The position numbers and the translations under genes are program-made. The notes under the pieces are model-generated. The model made no database searches. It saw only the letters and a program-made list of their open reading frames with translations, and had not been told where the DNA came from. Positions 43,124 through 53,300 of a stretch of DNA of 64,000 bases are shown one piece after another. The DNA is taken from assembly GCF_014651675.1 (NCBI RefSeq), contig NZ_BMXI01000006.1, positions 62,001 to 126,000 of the forward strand, read 5' to 3'. This DNA is from Roseibacillus persicicus. Lineage in GTDB: Bacteria; Verrucomicrobiota; Verrucomicrobiia; Verrucomicrobiales; Akkermansiaceae. Positions within the stretch are counted from its first letter, which is position 1. The number at the start of each line of letters is the position of its first letter.

Positions 43124-44571
43124 TAGAATTGATTGGGCTTGAGGAAACCAACCGGCAGGGTGGCAGGGTCACTGGCGACTGCGGTGTAGGGATCGTAGAA
43201 GTTGGACAGGTTGGGGAGGACTTCTTCGAAGTCGTTTGGTGCCAGACCGAACCAAAGCAGCAGCTCCGCAAAGAGCTCATCCACCGAGGTCGAAGGAAGC
43301 AGTCGTCCGCCGCGTCCGACGTCATTGGGGCCATCCAGGGCAAGGCTGGGGTAGGTTCCGGCCACTTGACCGCCGGCGACGGGCCCTCCCATCACGAGTT
43401 GGTTTCCTCCCCAAGCGTGGTCCGTGCCCCGGCCATTGGAACGGAGAGTGCGACCGAAGTCCGAGGCGGTGAAGCTGATGACAGAGTCTGCGAGTTCGAG
43501 TTCTTCCAAGCCCGCTTGAAAAGCCCCCAGAGCTGGTGAAAGTATTCTCAACATCGCATCCTGATTATCTAACAGTTCTCCATGATGGTCCCAGCCCCCG
43601 AAGGAGAGAAAGATGGTCTGACGCCGCAGGCCCAGTTCCTCGCGCAGGCGAATCATGCGAAGTGCTCCTTGTAGCTGTTGGGCGATAGAAGAGTTGGGGA
43701 ACTCGGTGGTGACGAAATCCTCCGGCAGAGAGTCAAATTGCTCCTGCACGAACTCCTGCTGCTCGACGGATTGTCTCGTGAGATCCGCAAAGGCCGTTTC
43801 AATCAAGTTGGTGTAGTGCTGCTCAACCAGGGACTTGACTGCAATGTTTTTTTGGACCGTCGGGTTGTAAGAATTCGAGCCCTGTTGGGAAAAAGAGAGC
43901 GCCCCTCCAGGAGTCATCACAAACTGTTGGGTGGTGTTGCCCACTTGGAAAATATTGTTACCCGCGAAGGAAAGCGACATTGAGGTGAGCTCCTGATTGT
44001 GGGTGCAGTGCAGGACATCCGCCGCCCGCCCGGCCCAGCCGGTGAGATTGCTCGCTCCTTGGGGAAGCGAGGTTTGCCATTGTTCAATTTGGTCGATGTG
44101 GGAGAACAAGGCCCGGGGCAGGCTGACGTTCTCGTTTTGATAGTCGCTCAGACTAGTTGGCTGAATGAGAGTGCCGACATTGGCTACAAAGGCCAACCTT
44201 CGCTTGAGGGCATCGCCTCCCATGCCATTGAAGAGCTCTTCCAATTCACCCGTACCGGGATGGAGGCCGTAAAGCTCACCGTCGCCTCCAGTCTGATTGA
44301 GGGTGAGCAGGGAGGAACTGGACAGGGCCAGATTGGTCCGGGAAGCCGCATACTCGGCATAGCGGGCGGCATCGCGGGGCACCAGCACGTTGAAGGAATC
44401 AATGCCTCCATGGAGGAAAATGCAAACCAGCGTCTTGTGGTCTGTTCCGCTTGCTGGCAACCCTGCGGCTACCGCTTGTCCAGCCATCTTGAGATTGAGC
44501 AGGGTCGACATCACGGAGGTAGAGCCCAAGGCTGCACATGCTGACTCTCCTAAAAATTTGCGACGGTTCAT
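43123..44571 (-). CDS. DUF1501 protein (Tat-exported)
   Basis: The 482-residue protein has a twin-arginine leader (MNRRKFLGESACAALGSTS) and the DUF1501 core, distantly related to the alkaline phosphatase/sulfatase superfamily. Visible stretches are VCIFLHGGIDSFNVLVP, LPQGASNLTGWAGR, TIFLSFGGWDHHGELLDN and VISFTASDFGRTLRSNGRGTDHAWGG. The last holds DFGRT and the metal-site-like Asp-His. The enzyme's reaction is not known. It lies 22 bases after the giant DUF1800 gene, the usual DUF1800-DUF1501 pair of Planctomycetes and Verrucomicrobia. Its stop shares a base with the small downstream gene. Confidence 0.93.
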   Translation of the reverse strand: MNRRKFLGESACAALGSTSVMSTLLNLKMAGQAVAAGLPASGTDHKTLVCIFLHGGIDSFNVLVPRDAARYAEYAASRTNLALSSSSLLTLNQTGGDGELYGLHPGTGELEELFNGMGGDALKRRLAFVANVGTLIQPTSLSDYQNENVSLPRALFSHIDQIEQWQTSLPQGASNLTGWAGRAADVLHCTHNQELTSMSLSFAGNNIFQVGNTTQQFVMTPGGALSFSQQGSNSYNPTVQKNIAVKSLVEQHYTNLIETAFADLTRQSVEQQEFVQEQFDSLPEDFVTTEFPNSSIAQQLQGALRMIRLREELGLRRQTIFLSFGGWDHHGELLDNQDAMLRILSPALGAFQAGLEELELADSVISFTASDFGRTLRSNGRGTDHAWGGNQLVMGGPVAGGQVAGTYPSLALDGPNDVGRGGRLLPSTSVDELFAELLLWFGLAPNDFEEVLPNLSNFYDPYTAVASDPATLPVGFLKPNQF

Positions 44572-44593
44572 TGGAATCTGGGGTGGTTGAATC

Positions 44594-47500
44594 TTAACGT
44601 TGCACTGCTCCTTGCGGTGACATCAGTGCCAAGTAGAGAGCGAGCCGCATTCGCGCGGCATCATCGGTGGGGTCGGTATTGTCCAGTGCCTCTTTAATAA
44701 TACTCCGTGTTTGAGCAGTCAGGTGGCCTCCGCACACGACGAGGTTGAGGTAGTCCAAGAGAGCTTCGTGGTCGTGGGCATAGGGCCGCAATGGAGAGTA
44801 GTCTGGAGGGAATGAATAGTCCTGATAGAGCGAAATTCCCTGGTCGGCATATTCCCAGAGTTTGTTGGGAAAAGATACCGCGCTATAGGAATTGGTGATT
44901 TCCAAGGCGGGGGAAACCAGGCCGTTCTCGGTTAGGACACCAGGGGCCCGATAGTCCGGGCGAAAGAAGTTGAAGACGGAAGGGGAGGATAGCGCCTGTT
45001 GAAACGAACTCTCGTAGTAGTTGCCATAATCCCACCAAACAAGGTCTCCCTTTTGATTCACATCGGTCAGTCGGGCCAAGTGAATCGTGCGGATGACCGG
45101 CTCTCGAAAAATGCCAAATTCGGGAGTGTTGGCTATGGCAGGATCGCGTGCTTCGGGGTCCATCAAAATAGCTTTCACCACCGCACCCAAATTGCCTCTC
45201 TCGCCCTGACCATCGTTGTCAAAGACCGCTGAGATCCGCTGGACATAGGCGGGCGAGGGATTGGAAGTGACCAGGAATTGAATGAGCGCCTTGCTGACGA
45301 AGGGAGCGCAGTTGGCGTGTCGGAAGAGGTTGCCCACCGCATCTTCCAGATCCAAAAGACCGTTCGTTACACTGGGAGGACGCTTCGGGATGGTGAATCC
45401 ATCGAGTAGGGTCTTGGCCTCGAAGTCGTGGTAGCCGGGATGCATGGACATGGGGACGGCGTAGTCGGGTCCTTGCCATCCCCCGGAACCCCAGGGATTA
45501 CCGCCGAACCATAGCCCCGTCATCACGCGGGCAAAGTTGGTGATTTCTTCATTCGAATAGGTCGGAATGGGGTTGCCCGAGGAATCCAGTTTACGCGTGC
45601 CGTCTTGTTCGAGTTCCCAGATGCCGATGGTAAAGAGCTGCATCAATTCGCGAGCGTAGTTTTCGTCCGGGTAGCGATTGAGCTCGGGGGCGGGAGGCTG
45701 GTTGCCGACATGGGAGAGATAGCGCCCCATCGTGGGATGAAGGGTCACCGCCATGAGGAGTTCTTCGTAGTTCCCAAAGGCTTGGTCAATGAGCAGATCG
45801 TAGAAGTCGGTGACCCCGACCAGAGCATTGGCGAGATCGGCGTCGCGGCGCGAAATGACGATGATTTGGGAAAGGGCAAAGGCGACTCTTTGTCTCAGCT
45901 GGTCAGGACCTGAGATCGCTGCGCGGGCGAAAGCGGTATCGACATTGCTGCCATTCAAAAAGTCGTCGAGCTCGTTGTAGGAGTAGGTAAGATCTGTCCG
46001 GGAACCGTCGAAGTCCTCCTGAATGTCTTTGATGTAATCCCCGAGGTGAGTTGCGGGTTGATTCTGGATTTGGTCGTCGATCCATCCTTCCAGTCCCAGC
46101 CGCCGCATGTCTTGAATGTCGTTCATGGTGGGACCGAAGGTCGCTTGAAGCAGGAGTCGCGATGCATCGAAGGGAGTCGGCGCGGAAACGCTTCCACCGC
46201 CTTTCAACTCCAGAGAATTGGCGAAAGTGTTGTGCCAAAAGATGAGGTCGCCTGCGGTGCTGGAATCGGCCGCGCCGTCACCGTCCAGGTCCAGTGGCGC
46301 GGGCCGCTGGCTGGAGTTGGCCCCGGCAGGGGAAAGTCCCAAAGCGAGTTCGGTCCAGTCGTTCAAGGTGTCGCCGTCGGAATCCTGGTCTTGGGATTGG
46401 ACTTGGAAAAAAAAGCTCGGATTCAGAGCGATGATTTCCTGTGAAGAGAGGTCACCGGTCAAGGATGGGCTTCCAGAAACAGGCTCCCAGTTCAGGAGGT
46501 TGGGGGAGCTTTGAAGAGTCTGGTTTTTGCCTGGAACCCGGGGCCAGCTTAACCGGAAACCGCTTTCAGTTCGGGCAAGGTCAAGAAAGGGGTGGGAGTT
46601 GGCGTCCAGTGGGTCGGTCCCGGCTGAAGCTTCCTCCGCATTGCTGTAGCCATCGTTGTCGTCATCACCGTCTGCTTGTAGACCGATAGCGCGAAATGCT
46701 GCTTCCCAAGCATCGGGAAGACCGTTGTTGTCGAGGTCCGGGTCATAGACGAGGGCCGCGCTTAGGTAGGGCGGACTGGAAGTTGACTCGGTCGGGTTGC
46801 TGAATTCGCGGACTTCCTCAGCATCATTCGCTCCGTCGTCATCGCTGTCCGAATCGTTGGGAGATGTTCCATGGTAGAATTCCTCGCGGCTATTCAATCC
46901 GTCTGAGTCGGCATCAGATGTTGCGTCCGCCGGGTTGTTCGGGTTGAGTCCGTGGGTGAGCTCCCAGGTGTCGGGGATGCCGTCGTTGTCGCTATCGGCG
47001 TGAGCAATGAATGCGGGGAGGTCTTCGAGAGGGGTGGCGGTGAAGTAGGCGTCTACTCCGAGGCCTGTGTAGATTGAAGACCGATCGGGGACTGATTCTT
47101 GGTCGCGCCAAGTGGCAGTCTGGTCTGCGATAGTTGTGGCGACGACTCCGTTGGAAAAGCTGTGGGCAATCACCGTCGCCGCGGTTCGTTGGTTGATGAC
47201 GCGATAGTTGATCGTCCAATCCGTGGCAGGGGCGGGATTGGGGTTGGCGTGCATCTCGAAAGTCAGCGGATCGGAGATGTCACAAGATCCAAAGCCGGAA
47301 AGCCCCAGTGCCTGTCGCAGGTCGGTGACCAAATCGGCGAAATAGAGATCATAGTTGTCGGGATGGCGAAAACCGCCTGGCCCACGGGCGATCAGATAGT
47401 AACCCACCCGGCCTTCAATTTCCGTCAGAAGGAATTCGAAGGTCCGCCAACCAGGCTGCAGGGCGTTGGTCACGTTGATGGAAAGGAGTGGGTGCTGGCT

Positions 47501-49534
47501 GTTATACTCAGTATCGGGAGGGGTGTCGTGATTTTGGACCAGTTGGACGTTTGTGACTTGCCAATTGAGATGGTCGGGACCGTCAAAAGTGGGCACTGGA
47601 ATCCACGCGGAATTGCCGTCATTGGGATCGAAATGATGAGACCGCTCAAGGGCATCATTCAACCCGTCACCATCTGTGTCAGCCAAGAGGGGATTGCTGG
47701 GAAGAGGGTTGGCGATTTCCTCGGAGTCACTCACGCCATCATTGTCGCTGTCGCCAAAGAGCGGGTTTGTCCCAGTATTTTCGTGGTCAACAAAGGTGCC
47801 CAAATTTGTTTCGACGAAGTCACTGAGTCCGTCGTCGTCGCTGTCGGGTCGATTGGGATCGGTACCTCGGGCGAATTCTCCCGCATTGTCCAAGAGGTCT
47901 CCGTCGGAGTCTTGCGTGGCATTGCTGGAGCCGGCACCGGTCCGGTGTTGCAGCTCCCAATAATCGGGGAGAAGGTCCCCGTCGGAATCCGCATCGATGT
48001 CGACAATCTGGATCGCGGCCAGTCCGTTGGTGCCATCTCCTTCCAGTAATTCGAGGACCAGTTGGGGGCTGCTGAGATTGGCAAAGCGCACCACGTTGTA
48101 GCGAGGGAGCAGGGGGCCTGCGGTTTGATACTCGGGGAGAAAGTCCCGGGTTGGAGCTGTTGCCTGCACGCGGAGGGTTCGATTGGTAGCAGAGTCCCCG
48201 TTGAGACGCAGTGTGGCCTCGGGGGCGACATACTCGGCAGCCAGATAGGCGTAGAGATCGTAATTGGCAAAAGGAATACCTGCGAGGGTGACGTGAACTC
48301 TGTGAGTCTCGTCGCTGCGCAGGTAACCGTTCAAGAGTTCCGCGGAAGCCTTTCCGGAGTTCGCGCTGGTCCAGCATCCGTCGTAGCTGAAGGAGACCGT
48401 GGTCGCGACCTCGTTCCCGGCGGCATCAACCAATTTTCCGGGCAAAGGCGACACGATTTCGCCGGTGTCTCCAGTGAGCAAGGCTTCCCCATTGGCAACT
48501 CCCCATTCCCTGAGAGGGGAAGTGTGGTTCCAATTGGTCTGAGGGATCCATCCATTGGGTGCCCGGTCGCTCCAGAGGCCTCGCTCTTCGTCGAATCCCG
48601 AGCGAAAGTTAATGCCAATGGCTCCGGAGAAAGCCGGAGGAGTGGATGAATTACTAGATGGATCGTAGCCCGTTCGAATCTCCCAAGCATCACCGGAGCC
48701 GTCGCCATCGGTGTCGGCTAGAATCGGGCTGGAGCTGGTTTCTTCGCCATCCAAGAGTCCGTCGTCGTCGCTGTCGGAGTCGAGAGGGTTGCTAGCGGTC
48801 TCCAGATGATCAGCCAAGCCGTCGTCATCGCTATCAGGATTCCGAGGATTGGTTCCGGCCTGGAATTCCTGCAGATTGGTCAAGAGGTCTTCGTCGGCGC
48901 TGGATGCCGCATCCGTAGGGTCGTTGTCCGAAAGTTGGTAGAGGGTTTCCCAATAGAGCGGGAGTCCGTCAGCATCGCTGTCCTCATTGGCGGTGGGGTC
49001 GACTTGCAAGCTGATGGAGTCAAAGCCCAGCCAAGTACTCGGCGAGCCGCCGGTTCTTGCAATTTCCAAAGAGTTTGTTCCTGCTTGCACAAGGGCTTCG
49101 GCCGCATCGAATTCGATGATGAATTCCTGATAGGACTCGAATGGAGGGGTGACGTGAAGGTCTTCTCCATTGAGCCGAACGGTGATCACGTTGCTGACCG
49201 CGCCCTCTTCGACTCTGCCTGACCAGATAAAGTCGACCTTGAGGGTGAAGTGGCCGTCGGGGTTGGCCTGAGTCGAACTGAGGTCGAAGTGAACCACATT
49301 TCTCGGATCCCAGGTCGTGAGAGCGCGCTCGAAGTTCGCAGGAGATTCCCCGCTGGTGATGTAATAGTGATCGTCGAGCGCGGAGGCGGAGCCTGGCGCG
49401 ACTTCGGTGATTCCGGTCTCGGGACCAAACGGTTCATGGCTGCTATCGTCCTCTCCGATCAGGAAAACTGTTTCAATGGCGGCCGAGGCAACGACCATCC
49501 CGCTGAGATAGTAAGTGAGGAAGTGGGCTTTCAT
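44594..49534 (-). CDS. Giant secreted protein with calcium-repeat blocks and a C-terminal DUF1800 domain
   Basis: The 1646-residue protein has a signal peptide and several Asp-rich thrombospondin-type-3 repeat blocks (about 170-300, 520-640, 860-990). Units such as DSDDDGLADH are typical calcium-binding loops. Beta-rich domains lie between (about 320-520 and 650-850). A short C-type segment (SSPNLLNWEPVSG) precedes another calcium block, and DUF1800 covers about 1123-1640 with LLLQATFGPTMNDIQDMRRLG, YARELMQLFTIGIW and FEAKTLLDG. DUF1800 has no known reaction. The long calcium-binding stalk suggests display outside the cell. It heads a three-gene unit with the DUF1501 and pseudopilin-like genes. 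Confidence 0.92.
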   Translation of the reverse strand: MKAHFLTYYLSGMVVASAAIETVFLIGEDDSSHEPFGPETGITEVAPGSASALDDHYYITSGESPANFERALTTWDPRNVVHFDLSSTQANPDGHFTLKVDFIWSGRVEEGAVSNVITVRLNGEDLHVTPPFESYQEFIIEFDAAEALVQAGTNSLEIARTGGSPSTWLGFDSISLQVDPTANEDSDADGLPLYWETLYQLSDNDPTDAASSADEDLLTNLQEFQAGTNPRNPDSDDDGLADHLETASNPLDSDSDDDGLLDGEETSSSPILADTDGDGSGDAWEIRTGYDPSSNSSTPPAFSGAIGINFRSGFDEERGLWSDRAPNGWIPQTNWNHTSPLREWGVANGEALLTGDTGEIVSPLPGKLVDAAGNEVATTVSFSYDGCWTSANSGKASAELLNGYLRSDETHRVHVTLAGIPFANYDLYAYLAAEYVAPEATLRLNGDSATNRTLRVQATAPTRDFLPEYQTAGPLLPRYNVVRFANLSSPQLVLELLEGDGTNGLAAIQIVDIDADSDGDLLPDYWELQHRTGAGSSNATQDSDGDLLDNAGEFARGTDPNRPDSDDDGLSDFVETNLGTFVDHENTGTNPLFGDSDNDGVSDSEEIANPLPSNPLLADTDGDGLNDALERSHHFDPNDGNSAWIPVPTFDGPDHLNWQVTNVQLVQNHDTPPDTEYNSQHPLLSINVTNALQPGWRTFEFLLTEIEGRVGYYLIARGPGGFRHPDNYDLYFADLVTDLRQALGLSGFGSCDISDPLTFEMHANPNPAPATDWTINYRVINQRTAATVIAHSFSNGVVATTIADQTATWRDQESVPDRSSIYTGLGVDAYFTATPLEDLPAFIAHADSDNDGIPDTWELTHGLNPNNPADATSDADSDGLNSREEFYHGTSPNDSDSDDDGANDAEEVREFSNPTESTSSPPYLSAALVYDPDLDNNGLPDAWEAAFRAIGLQADGDDDNDGYSNAEEASAGTDPLDANSHPFLDLARTESGFRLSWPRVPGKNQTLQSSPNLLNWEPVSGSPSLTGDLSSQEIIALNPSFFFQVQSQDQDSDGDTLNDWTELALGLSPAGANSSQRPAPLDLDGDGAADSSTAGDLIFWHNTFANSLELKGGGSVSAPTPFDASRLLLQATFGPTMNDIQDMRRLGLEGWIDDQIQNQPATHLGDYIKDIQEDFDGSRTDLTYSYNELDDFLNGSNVDTAFARAAISGPDQLRQRVAFALSQIIVISRRDADLANALVGVTDFYDLLIDQAFGNYEELLMAVTLHPTMGRYLSHVGNQPPAPELNRYPDENYARELMQLFTIGIWELEQDGTRKLDSSGNPIPTYSNEEITNFARVMTGLWFGGNPWGSGGWQGPDYAVPMSMHPGYHDFEAKTLLDGFTIPKRPPSVTNGLLDLEDAVGNLFRHANCAPFVSKALIQFLVTSNPSPAYVQRISAVFDNDGQGERGNLGAVVKAILMDPEARDPAIANTPEFGIFREPVIRTIHLARLTDVNQKGDLVWWDYGNYYESSFQQALSSPSVFNFFRPDYRAPGVLTENGLVSPALEITNSYSAVSFPNKLWEYADQGISLYQDYSFPPDYSPLRPYAHDHEALLDYLNLVVCGGHLTAQTRSIIKEALDNTDPTDDAARMRLALYLALMSPQGAVQR

Positions 49535-49740
49535 AAAAGGGGGGCAGCTTTTTCCGTTAAAAGGGGATGATTATCAGTTCTGCCTAAAGAAGGCAATCCG
49601 CGAAAAAATGGCCTTGGCTTGTTCAATTCAGCGGGGTTGGAAAGATTGGAGATATCATGGAATTGCGAACGTGCTCGATCTTGCCTTCTGCAGGATGATT
49701 CGGTGGAAAGTCCAAACAAGTAGTTACCTAAAATGAAATA

Positions 49741-49770
49741 CGCCACCTCGGAGCGATCTCCAAGGTGGCG
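49741..49770 (-). terminator. Terminator downstream of the metal-efflux operon
   Basis: CGCCACCT (49741-49748) and AGGTGGCG (49763-49770) form an 8-base stem with an inner GGAG/CTCC stem and CGAT loop. Read on the minus strand it is followed by a T-rich stretch (TATTTCATTTT). It lies 20 bases past the stop of the last gene of the operon. The remaining gap up to 49534 shows no other clear element. Confidence 0.8.
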
Positions 49771-49790
49771 TCGAAAGGGGAAATGCGAAT

Positions 49791-50351
49791 TTAGTGGTCG
49801 TGGCCTTCGTGTCCGTCCTCTGCAGTGTGGTCGCAGGTGCAGGCATACTCAAGGTAGTCGCAAGTCGGGCAGTTTTCTAGATTCAAGTTGAGTCGAATCG
49901 TCAGGCTCTTGGCTTCGGGGGTGATTTTCACTTGGAGGATTGCCGGAATATTCATTCCCTTTGGCAGTGCTTTGTCCGAGATGAGGATGCCGTCCTTTAC
50001 CTCAAATGTCATTCGAACTGGCGCACTTCGCTGACCTGTGTGCGCTGAGGCTGATTGTTGGTCTACAGCCACTTTCTTGCCCTCGTCATCAAGGAAGGTG
50101 ATTTGGAGTTTGCGATTTTCGGTTACAAGTAGTTCGGCGTGAGGCTCGATCTCGGTCAAGATGCGACCGCCGTTCGGGCTGGCTGGCACCTTGGCGTGAT
50201 CGTGTCCTTCGTGGTCGTCATGATCGGCATGCTCTGCAACACCTTCCTTTGCGTGGTCATGCTCGTCGGCAAAAGCGAGAGGGCTACTGAGGTAGGCCAA
50301 GGAGGTGATTCCGATGGCGAGGAGGGTATTGTTTTTCTTTTTTAGTTTCAT
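49791..50351 (-). CDS. His-rich exported protein, last gene of the metal-efflux operon
   Basis: The 186-residue product has a signal peptide (about 1-28, ending SPLAFA) and His-rich clusters at both ends: DEHDHAKEGVAEHADHDDHE at about 29-48 and DHTAEDGHEGHDH at the C-terminus. A CPTCDYLEYACTC cysteine cluster lies near residue 160. The middle (about 60-150) is a small beta domain. Such proteins usually bind or buffer metal in the periplasm. The ATG at 50351 is chosen for its signal peptide; the gene sits 34 bases after czcA. Confidence 0.82.
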   Translation of the reverse strand: MKLKKKNNTLLAIGITSLAYLSSPLAFADEHDHAKEGVAEHADHDDHEGHDHAKVPASPNGGRILTEIEPHAELLVTENRKLQITFLDDEGKKVAVDQQSASAHTGQRSAPVRMTFEVKDGILISDKALPKGMNIPAILQVKITPEAKSLTIRLNLNLENCPTCDYLEYACTCDHTAEDGHEGHDH

Positions 50352-50385
50352 TGTCTTGTTTGTTTTCAGTTTGGATTGGCGACCT

Positions 50386-53300
50386 CTATTGCGAGGCCGG
50401 AGAGTTTTGGGTGACCGACTTGTTCGCTGACTTGCGACAGAAGGCGTAGAAGAAGGACGGAGTGATGGCCAAGCCCAGCAAAGTGGAGCTGATGAGCCCT
50501 CCCACAATTACGATGGCGACCGGGTTGAGAATTTCTTTGCCCGGTTCTTCCGCCGCAATGACAAGGGGAAGGAGCGCGATCCCTGCCGAGAGCGCGGTCA
50601 TGAGAACGGGCACCAGCCGCTCTTCCGTCCCCCTGATGATCATGGCGGGCCCGAATTGTTCGCCCTCGTGACGCATCAGATGCAGGTAGTGCGAGATCAT
50701 CATGATGGAGTTGCGGGCGGCAATCCCTGAAATCGCGATGAAACCCACCAGAGTCGCAATGCTGACGTTGTCGAGGGTGTAGCGGGTGAGAAAGACCCCG
50801 CCCACGATGGAGATTGGGATGTTAGCCAGCACCAGGAGCACCAGGTTGAAACTCTTGAAGTAGCTGAAGAGCAGGAAGACGATGATGAGAAGAATGAGGC
50901 CGGACATGAAGGCAATGCGTCGGGTGGCGTCCTGCTGGGCTTCATACTCACCTTCGAATGAGATCCGGTAGCCCACGGGGAGCTCGACCTTCTCTGCGAT
51001 TTCCTTTTTCAACGTCTCGACCACTCCGCCGAGGTCTTCGGTCGTGGGGTTGATGGAGACGACATAGCGACGTTGGGAGTTTTCGCGCAGAATGTTGTTC
51101 GGTCCTTTGGCCTGACGAATCTCCGCGACGTAGGAGAGCGGGACGCGGTTGCCATCGAGGGTATCGATGTAAAGCGACTCCAGCTTCTTGGGAGATTCGC
51201 GCCACTCAATGGGCAGGCGAATGATGAGGTCGTAGACCCGCTCACCCTCGTAGACTTCGGCCAAGGCTTCGCCGCCGAGGAGAGCTGCCAGTTGTTCGTT
51301 GAGCTTTCCGGGCAAAACCCCATAGGCGGCCGCGCGTTTGCGATCCACCTCGATTCGCAATTGAGGAACGGGCGCTTGTTGTTCGCCGCGGGCCTCTTCG
51401 AGTCCCGGAATGCTGCGGGCTACGGTGACAATCTCACCGCCCAATCGTTGGATTTCGGCCAGATCGGGGCCGTAGATTTTTACCGCGACCTTGGCCGAAA
51501 CGCCGCTGAGCATGTGCCCGATTCGGTCGGCCAAGGGGCCGCTGACAACGCTGAATGAGCCCGGGATGCCCGCCATGGCGGCGCTGATGTCCTTCTTGAT
51601 CTCGCTGACCTCGCGCGAGGATTCTTTGTCGAATTCGATATCGAATTCTGCGGTTGAAACCGGAACCACGTGGTCGCCTCGTTCGGCCCGGCCGACACGG
51701 AAACCAACCGTCTCAATACCCGGGATTCGCAGCAGCAGATCCTGCGCGGTGTGGGCCATCTTGGTGGTGGTCTTCAACGAGGTTCCCGGTGACATCGTGG
51801 TGGCAACGACTGCGGTGGGCTCGCGGAAGGCGGGGAGAAAGTTGGCTCCCATCTTCGGGTAGGTGATGGCGGTAAAGCCGAGTATCCCGAGGGTCAGGAG
51901 GAGCAGAAGCAAGGGCTGCGAGAGGGAGAAGCGCAACCAGGTCTGGGTAAAGAGCCACTTCATCCCGCGCACGAACCAAGTGTCTTTATGTTCTTTGCCT
52001 GCCTTGGGGTTGAGCAAGAGAGAACTCAGGACAGGGATCACAGTCAGAGAAACCACGAACGAAGCAGCCATACTGACGATGGTCGCGATGGCAATGGGGG
52101 CGAAGAGCTTGCCCTCCACGCCGGAAAGACCCAGCAGGGGGAGGAAGACCAAGATAATCAGAATGGTTGCGTAAAGAATCGAGGAGCGAACTTCCGCCGA
52201 AGCGCTCGCAATCACGGTCAATCGGTCGAGCTGTTTTTCCCGCGAGGCATTTTCGCGCAGGCGTCGGTAGACGTTTTCGACGTCCACAATGGCGTCATCG
52301 ACTACCATCCCGATCGCGACCGCGAGGCCACCGAGGGTCATGGAATTGACTCCCAGACCAAAGAGCTGGAAAACCAGAATCGCTACCCCCAAGGAGAGGG
52401 GAATTGCGGTGAGGGTGATGAAGGTGATGCGGAAATTGAGGAGGAAAAGAAAGAGGATGATCGAGACCATGATTGCCCCGTCACGGAGAGCCTCTTCCAA
52501 ATTCCCGACCGCGAGTTCGATGAAATCGGCCTGACGATAGACGGGCAAGACCTCGACTCCATCGGGCAGGGTCTTGCGCAGATCGACGAGGGCGTTCTCG
52601 ACCTCTTCGGTTAGAGCCAAGGTGTCAAAGCCGGGTGACTTGGTGACACTGAGAATCACCCCGGGATAGCCCTTTGTCGGAGCCTCTTCGCCGCTATCGA
52701 TCCGGTGACTTCCCAGACCGGCGTCACCTCGCATGGGTTCAATGCCCCATTGCACTTCCGCGACATCGCTGATGAGGGTGACGCGGTCGTTTTCGTGACG
52801 GACAGGGGTCTCGGCGATTTTGCTGAGGTCAGAGGTCATCGCCAGATTGCGCACCATGATCTCTTGGGACGACTCGGTGAGGAATCCCCCCGTGGTGTTT
52901 TTGACCGCATTGGCCGTCGCCTCTCGCAGCTCATCGAAGCTGATGCCGAGGGCGAGCATGCGCTCGGGGTCGGGGAGGACTTGGACTTGCTTCACCCCGC
53001 CGCCCATGGAAAGGGTTTCCGCGATACCAGTGATGCTTTGCAGACGTCGGGCGATGGTCCAGTCGGTGAGGTTGCGCAGCTCGCGAGGCTCGGTTTTTCC
53101 AGAGGGATCGATGACGCCGACCAGCATGATTTCTCCCATCAGGGAAGCGACCGGGGTCATGTAGGGGGTCACGCCGTCGGGGAGGTAGTCGGTAGCTCCG
53201 GTGAGACGTTCTTGCACGAACTGCCGGGCCTTGTAGATGTCCGTTCCCCACTCGAATTCCACGAAGATGAGGGAAAGCGAGATGTCGTTGACGGAGCGCA

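Noticed and set aside
47099-48049. 316-codon plus-strand frame opposite the giant DUF1800 gene
   Set aside because: Shadow of Asp-rich repeats, which read as Val/Ile-rich text on the other strand.
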